NCBI GenBank assembly: GCA_030844895.1
Contig: CM061234.1
Coordinates: forward strand, 11,528,043-11,592,042
From: Ambrosia x helenae
Taxonomy: Eukaryota > Streptophyta > Magnoliopsida > Asterales > Asteraceae
Length of the DNA stretch: 64,000 bases
Reading direction: 5' to 3'
Shown: piece by piece, positions 56,386-64,000 of the stretch
Layout of the letters: the number at the start of each line of letters is the position of its first letter
Position numbering within the stretch: the stretch's first letter is position 1
Notes under the pieces: generated by a model
Seen by the model: only the letters and a program-made list of their open reading frames with translations
Told to the model about the DNA's origin: nothing
The model's database searches: none
Made by a program: the position numbers and the translations under genes

Positions 56386-56781
56386 TTATAAAAGTAATTA
56401 CGTGTGCGTTGCTCTGAGATGCGGTTCCCAAGACGCGATTGCATTTTGTATCTTCCCCTTCTCCCTAATCTATATAATATTATTATTATTTTTTTTTTTT
56501 TGTCTTTTCTTCTACTAATATTATATATACATATATTTTGTCTTTTTCCCCTATAAAAAATATTAAAATAAAGGAAAGGAGAAGGGGAAAGAAGAGGAAA
56601 CCATTTCCCTGGTTTGGGGAGGGGAAGAGGAAAGATGACATGGCGCTGATGTGGAAAAGGGGAGGAAAGGGGACCATACCGCATAGTCTAACGAAACAAA
56701 AAAGGCTAAGATTACCGAACACATATAATTTAATTTTTAATAGATTTTATATTGTCAAGTTGAGTAACTATAAAAACGAAT
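56386..56781. other. Spacer DNA, no gene
   Basis: Contains a T-rich stretch and CCCTTCTCC/GGGGAAGAGG purine-pyrimidine runs that give spurious frames on both strands. The last 40 bp are homologous (inverted) to about 37,850. Confidence 0.5.
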
Positions 56782-56789
56782 ACTGTATC

Positions 56790-56974
56790 CAGGGGTGAAG
56801 CTTGGTTCGCCAATCCGGGGGCCGGACTCAATTTTTTCGGTCGGTAGTGTCAAATCGGCGGGGGCCAGACTCAACCCGGACTAAATTTACCTATGAAAAT
56901 CGCGAATTTTCACTACTGCGCCAAAAAACAGGGGGGCCAGGGCCACCCCTGGCCCAAAGAATGCTTTGTCCCTG
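56790..56974. mobile_element. hAT MITE (185 bp) with 8-bp target duplication
   Basis: Ends CAGGGGTGAAGC and GCTTTGTCCCTG are imperfect inverted repeats, flanked by ACTGTATC at 56,782-56,789 and 56,975-56,982. An unoccupied paralogue lies at 37,760-37,885 and an occupied one at 43,676. Confidence 0.9.
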
Positions 56975-56982
56975 ACTGTATC

Positions 56983-58193
56983 GATTCCAGTATTATGACT
57001 ATTGGTTTTGGTTCTCCACGATAAAAAAAAAAAAATTCACTATACCAATTCGGTATAGTGAAAAGATGTTCAACTGATTCGATTTCGGCTGCATAGAAGG
57101 AACAACTGTCCAGCTGAATGTTAATTTTTCTTATTTTAAGCACTGCACATGTAGGTATGCGGTCCAGTTCTGCTAGCCATGCGAGAATATTACGTTTCTC
57201 CGGGACCCAATGACACCAAGACATCTTATATAAATTGGTAGCCGGTATGTTTTTTTATTAGTAATGTACTGCAGGATTTGACCGAAAATACCCCCGAGCT
57301 ATCACCTTTCCACACCCAACTATCTGACTCTCCATGAGGCGCAAAAGAGTTCAGCGCTTTCTTGCAGTCTTCCCATTCAACCTGCTCCAAATATGATGTC
57401 GGGTTTCTTTTCCATCTCCAAATCCATTCTTGAGTAATGGACCATCAGTTTTTTTTATCAAAATTTGTTTATCTTTCTCGATTTTGAAAAGGTTCAGCCA
57501 AGCGTCTTTTAAAGGAATCGATAGTAACCAAAGGTCTAACCAAATACGAATACAAGAACCATCACCCACAGTGCCTTTAAACCAACAATGTTTCCCCTGT
57601 ATTAGCGTTTTATTTCCAACACTAGCAATATTTTTTAGACCCCGTGAGGTTCATTTTTCTAGGGACACTGGACCAGGTCCGATTGGAATTATGCAAGGCG
57701 TCAATCGTTCTTTGCCGCAAACTTTTAGGTTCTCGCCTATATCTCAATATCCAATTTGAAAGCAAGGCATAATTAGACTCAATGAGTCTGTTAATACCGA
57801 GACCACCTAGTTTTTTGGGGTGGTAACATGATCCCAAGCGACCCAGTGAAGTTTTTTCTCCTTACTAGAGCCAGCCCAAAGAAATCTCCTCGTAGCAACC
57901 TCTGCTTTGTTTAAGACCTGCACAGGAGCTTTAAACAGTGATAAATAATAAATTGGTAAGCTTTGTAGCACCGATTTGATAAGAGCCACTCGGCCTCCAA
58001 TAGAGAGAGTCTTAGCTTTCCAAGAATTGAGCCTGGCATCAATGATATCAATAACTAAATTCCAATTCTTCAACCGATTCATATTTGCACTAATCATGAG
58101 GCCAAGATAATCAAAAGCGTCTTCCCCCATTCTGCATCCAACCATTTGAGCTATCGTATTGAGTTCGTCTACGGAGGTGCCCACCCCATACAA
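56983..58193 (-). pseudogene. LINE (L1-type) reverse transcriptase fragment, copy 2
   Basis: Starting at 58,193 it reads GVGTSVDELNTIAQMVGCRM, DYLGLMISANMNRLKNWN, LNSWKAKTLSIGGRVALI, then RRFLWAGSSKEKKLHWVAWD. After a frame change it reads LGGLGINRLIESN, then GDGSCIRIWLDLWLLSIPL, and finally the zf-RVT-like end (SWCHWVPEKRNILAWLAE, SVEHLFTIPNWYS). These are the thumb and zinc-knuckle parts of a plant L1 polymerase, without the catalytic palm. Copy 1 (42,415) has more stops in the first part. Both copies share the hAT MITE at their 3' side, so they come from one duplicated segment, not two retrotranspositions. Confidence 0.87.
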
Positions 58194-58798
58194 TCAAAAC
58201 TTTCGGTTCACTGGTGATTGTCGAAACTTTTGGTTCACCTCATCACTTACACTCGGTTCACCTCATCACTTACACTCGGTTCTTAGACATAAATAATCAA
58301 AACTTTCGGTTCACCGGTGATTGTCGATCAACATCAACATTCACTGGATCATCACCGAGCAAGGAAAACGTACCTTTGGCCTATAATCTATCTATTATAA
58401 TAATTGAAAACAATAAATCTTACATGACACTCATTTGAGTGTGCCATGTGGCATTAGGTAATTTTAGAAAAAAAAAATTAAAATCAAAATTGGATTTTTC
58501 TCTCTAATGTTTCCTCCCATAATTTTTAAGCGTTAATATCTTTTATATACGAGTTTTTTTTTTATAAAAAAATTACACCAAATTAACGAACGTTTTATTA
58601 TCTACACAAGGAGTACCATAGTGTAATATAAAAAATGGAGAAAAAAACGACTATTTTTTGTGGGGTTTTGTTCATACAGGAAAAAAAACACAACGTGTTC
58701 AAATAATTTATTAATCATGTATAAGGCAAGTCACTAATTATGTTTAAACCAATAAATATAAATTCTATTTTCATGTAAAGCAGAATAGGTTAAAATCA

Positions 58799-58921
58799 CT
58801 CACCAATGGGGTGGTGGTCCATTGGCAAAGGCAAAACCTTTAAAACACCTAGGTTGTGAAAGGTCTTGGGTTCAAGTCTCACAGACCACAGGATTTAAAA
58901 GAAATTAACTTTAAAAAAAAA
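58799..58921 (+). mobile_element. Short tRNA-derived SINE (plus, 123 bp)
   Basis: A-box-like TGGTCCATTGG and B-box-like GGTTCAAGTCT with an A-rich tail. Perfect 12-bp direct repeats AGGTTAAAATCA at 58,787-58,798 and 58,922-58,933. Confidence 0.88.
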
Positions 58922-58933
58922 AGGTTAAAATCA

Positions 58934-58999
58934 TTATTCTGGACCATATTGAGAACTGTGAGAACTATTCTGGACAACAAATTTCTCTAAGGCAAAAAG

Positions 59000-59031
<32 letters not shown>

Positions 59032-59120
59032 ATTTAACCGCTGCTTTATATGCAGGAATTTTTTTAATTTTTTTTTTTTTTGTATTTTTTTCAATATACA
59101 CATGTGTATAATTACATTAT

Positions 59121-59153
<33 letters not shown>

Positions 59154-59228
59154 GCAATATACACATATGTATACATGAAAAAAATTCAAAAAAAAAAAAA
59201 TTCTTGCATAAAAATGTGCGATTAATGC

Positions 59229-59279
<51 letters not shown>

Positions 59280-59358
59280 TTTGCCTTTATATGAAATGTG
59301 TGGTCCAGAATGGTTCTCTCAGTTCTCAAATAGGAGTTGGTTCTCTTAGGATCCCTAC
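58934..59358. repeat. Foldback region with TA tracts and hairpin
   Basis: GAGAACTGTGAGAACTATTCTGGAC (58,953) pairs with its inverse near 59,310. An inner hairpin at about 59,051-59,215 pairs GCAGGAATTTTTT with AAAAAATTCTTGC. TA tracts lie at 59,000-59,026 and 59,126-59,150. The right end is GGATCCCTACC followed by TATATATA. Confidence 0.7.
59229..59279. repeat. (TAA)n microsatellite
   Basis: About 17 TAA units within the foldback region. Confidence 0.95.
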
Positions 59359-59821
59359 CATATATATATATTTAATATACATTGCATTCTTATTCAAATG
59401 ATTAGTTGTACATTGTTTTAAATTAGGTATTAATATTAGAGTTATACATTCTTTTATGTTACGTGTTAACATTAGAATTATATTGTTTAAGGTTACGTGT
59501 TAACAACGAAGTTATACACTATTTTATGTTAGGTGTTAACATTGGAGATATACATTGCTAATTGTTTTAGGTTCCTACATGTAAATTTCATATATAAAAT
59601 TGATGTGTCATATTAGATTTCTCAACCCCGAAACGCTCCCGGGTATAATCTAGTAAAATAAATAAACGAACAGAATGTAATTAATAATGATATGTGATTT
59701 AATGACTTTTAAAACAATACTAAATACTAAACAAATAAAAAAATAATAATGGGAACACAAGGATTACATGAACAAGACCAGACACGTGGAAATCAAGCAG
59801 AAAAAGACATCCGTTACAACT

Positions 59822-59824
<3 letters not shown>

Positions 59825-59863
<39 letters not shown>
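59825..59863. repeat. (CT)n tract in the MBD8-like 5' leader
   Basis: About 20 CT units roughly 370 bp before the ATG, probably transcribed leader or promoter. Confidence 0.9.
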
Positions 59864-59866
<3 letters not shown>

Positions 59867-60228
59867 TCTTATGTATGTAAGCACTTGCATAACAAAACCC
59901 ATTCCTCCGACCAACTCACCGTCACCAATGCCTTTCGCCTAAATTCTCCTCCATTTATACTGAATCCCGATCATCCACACACATCCCACCACCTCATTTC
60001 ACCACCTTATCATACCCGTTTCATGCACAGTAATTTCTCCACCCCTAATGCTCCTACCTTAATTTGTCAATATTAATATTACCCCGTTTACCTGCTACTG
60101 CTGCTACTTTAATTATTTACTGTATTTTGTTGTTTTTGGTTGGATTTTACATGTTTGATTAATAACTAATAACAATTAACTATTAACTAAAGTGGCATCC
60201 TGTCATACCTGTTTGTTTTGGCATCCAG

Positions 60229-62894
60229 ATGACTACTGGTAATCATCCAACGTCGATCGGCGGTGACGGTGACGGTAGCAAGTCTGCATTGGACTTTAAC
60301 TCACTTGCTTATATAGATATGAAAAAATATTCTCAATCGGAGCTTTATACTCTCTCTCGCTCTTCATCCAACGGTTATAACCTTAACGGAACAGAAAACG
60401 ACGTCGTAATGAACTTCGACTCTGACTCCGACTCCGACTCCGACCACCGGCCCAACGGTTCAACCGCTACTCCTCGGAGAATTTTCGCTTTCTCTCACCA
60501 CCGTCGCGTTTCCGGTGATGACGGTGACGGTGACGTAAGGGTGACGGAAGACAAGCTGATTTTACAATCGTTAAACAGATTAGTTACGGAGGGAGAGGCG
60601 TACGATAGCAGAGACATGGTTACTGTGGGAGAGGCGCACGATAGCAGAGACACAGCGGTTGAGAATAATAAGAAGAAGAGGACGAGGAAGAGGAAGGGGA
60701 TATTGAAGGGTGAGGATGAATATGAGGGTATGGGTGTGATTAATGTGAATGGGGAGGTGATTGATTTGAAGTATGTGGCTTGTGATGGGGATAATGTGTT
60801 TGAATGTGAACTGAATAAGAAGACGGAGGGGATGGCGAGGGAAGATGAGTTTTTAGCGTTTTTGAGCGGTTTAGAAGGGCGGTGGGGGAGTACTAGGAGG
60901 CGGAGGAAGTATGTTGATGCGGCGGTGTTTGTGAAGGTGTTGCCGGTAGGCTGGAGAGTTTTGTTGTCGTTGCGCCCTCGGGTTAGGCAGCCGTCTTTGT
61001 ATTGCAGGAGATTCGTCAGGTAGTTTTTTTTATTGGACTTTGGTTTTGAATTATGTTTGAAAATTGAATGAATTGTGGGTGTGGATGTATGATCAATGTT
61101 AATTGTGATGTCTTAAATAGTAGGCGAGTTATAGGGGCGAAAAGTGGTCCTACGTGGACCATATGATTGTCATACGTGACGTGGGATAGGGTGAGAATTA
61201 CCATATGGGTCGTATGAGAGAAAAATTATACGGCCAATATGGTGTGACTTTTTTTGCTCTATTATATGGTTCGTATGATGTGACTAGTGACCTTGCGTAC
61301 GCTTTTGGGGTGTTGTATGTTTAATATCGCCCTAATAATAAAAAGAATTTGCCAAACGCCCAAAACAAGTGATTATCTGATCTTGACAACATATTAAAAC
61401 ACCATTTGTCATATCACATGATCAACTTCAACACACACATCTAAATACTCCATGTATATGTATGTATCTTCTCATAAATTTTTTCTTTCTTGATGCCATC
61501 AGTCCGTCGGAAGAACACTTTAAGTCGTGCAAAGACGTTGCATTCTACTTGAAATCTCAATTTGCAACGCGTGATGCTAATCCTCCTGAAGTGGATCTTG
61601 AATCAGTAAGTACATTACATGATCAGCATGTTGATTCCGTTAGCTTAAACTTGAAACATTAATTATCGCATCTTGTAATGTTTTGCAGGGAGCTCCAGTT
61701 CATAGATCAACTCATCCTGCTTCAAAAAACGACGTTCTGGAAACTAATAACTTGCATAACTTTCCTACACCTAATCTTATTAAGTGTAATATCTGTAGGG
61801 ATTCATTTACATCCGTAGTTGAATTACAATCGCATCTGCAAAAGTATCACAGGAATGATAATCGAACTTTGGATATGGACGCTTTGACCAGAAAACGCTC
61901 AGTTCCCCGGGGTTTGCTTCTTATTCGAGAATCCAAGTATCCGCTTCCCATCATTCAGAATTCTGTAAAGCAGAATACAGTTGTTGAAGATAAGGTAATC
62001 ACTATACTCTAAAATTGCGCATGTGTTTTAGTATTTATACTCGTGTTTTCTTCTTTGATTTTCATCACTTTTAAAAAATTGTTACTTGGATAGTCAAGTT
62101 TCCTTATATGAAATATTGGGTTTATACTATAAAAAACCAACATACTTTATTTACTTTACACTAAAAAGTTTGTAAATATATTAGAGTTCTTAAACTTGTG
62201 AAAAAATAAACAAAAAAGTCTCTCACCCGAATTTTGATACATTAATGTCTATATATCTGAAGATTTAGATTTGTGCAAATAACTTAAGAACTTAGTTACC
62301 TCTTAAACTTGTTATGATCTGATAAAACGACGTTTCAAGTTTGTAAACGTGTTGACGTGGATAGTTTTAAAATGTTTCACAAGTACGTGCGTTCTTCAAG
62401 TTTAGGGAATATAATATAAAAAATTGGTAACGGATAGTTTTAAAATGGTTCGAGTGACACTGTAGTAGTATATATGCAAAAAAAGAAATTTAACTGAATA
62501 TGAGTTGTGTTAGATTTTAGTATCAAGTCTTGTATGGTAATGGCGGGCTGTCAGGAGGAAGTGATGACTGAAAGATTGTTGTTAATTTGTTTTGTGAACC
62601 CAATGGCAGAAAAATAACAATTTTACCCTTCAGGACACTGTAACGAGGCGTAATGAGCTGAAAGATATCCCTGTGAACGAAGAAGGATCATCAAATGAAC
62701 AGAATAACAATTCTGAAGGGAAGGGAAATTTGAAGACGAGATGTGTCTGGTGTCTTGTTGAATTCATTCGTGAGCCTGTCGATGCAGAAACTCTTGCGAG
62801 TTCATCTGGTTTCATGTGTTCAAAATGCAAGGAAGTTGCTTCTCGGAATTTTGAAAGCGCTTTGTCCAGGTTGACTAAGCGTGCTGACAACTAA
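60229..62894 (+). CDS. MBD8-like methyl-CpG-binding-domain protein with C2H2 finger, intact
   Basis: Plant MBD proteins are nuclear chromatin proteins; whether this MBD8-type member binds methylated DNA is not known from sequence. Exons: 60,229-61,019; 61,503-61,605; 61,689-61,994; 62,634-62,894. All junctions are GT/AG and in phase, giving 486 residues. The N-terminus has the MBD8-type SLAYIDMKKYSQSELYTLS motif (about 25-43). Then come an Asp-Ser run (about 64-72), a basic NLS KKKRTRKRK (148-156), the lead-in EFLAFLSGLEGRWGSTRRRRK (208-228), and the MBD (about 236-285: LPVGWRVLLSLRPR ... YCRRFVSPSEEHFKSCKDVAFYL), split by intron 1. Next is a C2H2 finger (C331, C334, H347, H352). The C-terminus has two CxxC pairs (437/440, 462/465). 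A possible 3' UTR intron spans about 62,935-63,067. It is the functional partner of the inverted pseudogene at 52,904-55,417. Confidence 0.9.
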
Positions 62895-63427
62895 TGCGTT
62901 TTTACCTAACGCAGCCACCTCTTTTCAAACCTAGGTAATTATATGTTTCCATACGCTACTTTTTCTTACCATATTTGGACAAAAAACGATACTAATCAAG
63001 ATCAATGTAGCAACACGAATTCATCAAAAGGCGTTTTGTAAATCCAATCAATTTGTTTATTTTGCAGTTTACAGTTCAAGAAATTAATGGAAGATACCCT
63101 TTTGGTGGTTGCTTATCTATGCAAGTGTGCAGTTCTTCTTACACCTATAGCTAGCAGCTGATCATACTTTTTGCTGGACAAAGTTACAAAAGTCGTTTTA
63201 ACTTTTGACGTTTTAGTTATGGCTCGCGTTTAGGTCTTATAGGGTTATATACTTATATGGTATGCATGCGTGAACCACATCTAGCATGTATATCTTGTTT
63301 ATTTTCGTTTCAGCATCTAAAAGAAGTTATTTAGCTTGGTTCGTTTTTGCGAATTTTCTTTAATGTTCATATGTTCTTAAGTAGTTGTTCAATGCATGCT
63401 CAAAGTTGTTGATCAAGGTGAGGATGC

Positions 63428-64000
63428 TCATTACTTGTAATTTTGTTTCCGGTCATGACTTAGTGGTACATGTATTATTCGTCGACAAGTTTTTGCAAGA
63501 CACTGCTATCTGTTTGATGAGCACCTCTCCCAACTAGTGTTTGCGAGCCTTTTGGAGGATGTATGTGTCAGATTCTTGCGTCCGGTGTGGACGCCATTCG
63601 TGAGGTATTGTGAGAGGGGGCCTTATTGACGATGCTCTAATAATATTTTTTTTCTTCAAAGAAATTAACGGTTTTATGGCACTTTATAAATAGTATCACT
63701 AATAAACATACTTACTAGTTGTAAGAGATCCATGTTGTATTACATATGTAATACTAATAAACATTTGCATTGAAATATAGATTTGAAACTTGCCAAAAGT
63801 ATAATACATTATGTTGAGCATAGCTTGGGTTTCTTTTAAAAAATAAAATAAAATAAAATGAATAAAATAATGTATTTGTATAATATGTTGGAAGCTATAA
63901 GTTATCTATGAGAAAACGAAATTGTTTATTTATACATATGTATTTGTATATGAAGTATGACATGTTATATTATACAACCGCAACCTGTCACTTTATACAT
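63428..64000. other. Intergenic DNA
   Basis: No gene seen. The sequence beyond the end of the inverted arm is AT-rich and contains no recognised repeat. Confidence 0.55.

Larger units (their letters stand above)
58387..59653 (+). mobile_element. Non-autonomous Helitron candidate (about 1.27 kb)
   Basis: Starts TCTATCTATTATAATAATTG after A and ends CCCGAAACGCTCCCGGGTATAAT-CTAG before T. It contains a nested SINE and a TA-rich foldback. Homology to other copies of the locus breaks near both termini. Confidence 0.5.
59660..63427 (+). repeat. Right arm of the MBD8 inverted duplication
   Basis: Inverted match to 52,371-56,005, containing the intact gene with 5' and 3' flanks. Confidence 0.9.

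Overview
The window reads as nuclear DNA of a flowering plant: AT-rich, with introns bounded by GT/AG, many microsatellites, and almost every superfamily of plant transposon. A eudicot is likely. The zinc-knuckle/ARID open frame next to an LTR and the style of the short elements suggest Asteraceae, but that is recall and not proof. Few host genes are present, and most are damaged.

Layout. 1-5,100: AT-rich repeats with CACTA- and Helitron-like termini, a self-incompatibility S1-like (SPH) pseudogene at 3,505-3,962, and a PIF/Harbinger MITE. 5,100-17,100: intergenic, with an hAT MITE, an LTR-like block, a foldback element and another MITE. 17,108-20,945 (-): an eight-exon ABCG half-transporter of about 641 residues, broken by one extra base in an A-run. 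22,127-26,941: a 4.8-kb Mutator-like element with an exact 9-bp target duplication, a 5'-truncated transposase and an antisense, catalytically dead Ulp1-like frame. 26,969-28,040 and 30,932-33,193: hAT elements, each with a Harbinger-type element nested inside. The second nest carries an intact two-exon Myb/SANT-like ORF1. 34,693-35,860 (-): an LTR, a G-rich polypurine tract and a CCHC-ARID frame whose restored stop lies about 36 bp from that tract. 39,193-41,356: a Harbinger element carrying only the DDE transposase, with several lesions.

41,360-63,430 is a mosaic of inverted duplications. An intact MBD8-like gene (methyl-CpG-binding domain plus C2H2 finger, four exons, 486 residues) lies at 60,229-62,894 (+). 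Its decayed inverted copy lies at 52,904-55,417 (-). LINE fragments (42.4-43.7 kb and 57.0-58.2 kb) and their flanks are also present in opposite orientations. Because segments are duplicated, some transposon insertions can be compared with an uninterrupted copy inside the same window, which confirms the element ends and target duplications.

The only apparently intact protein-coding units are the MBD8-like gene and the Harbinger ORF1. The ABCG and SPH genes each need a single-base change to read through. All coordinates were derived by eye, and splice sites were assigned from GT/AG, phase and family resemblance.
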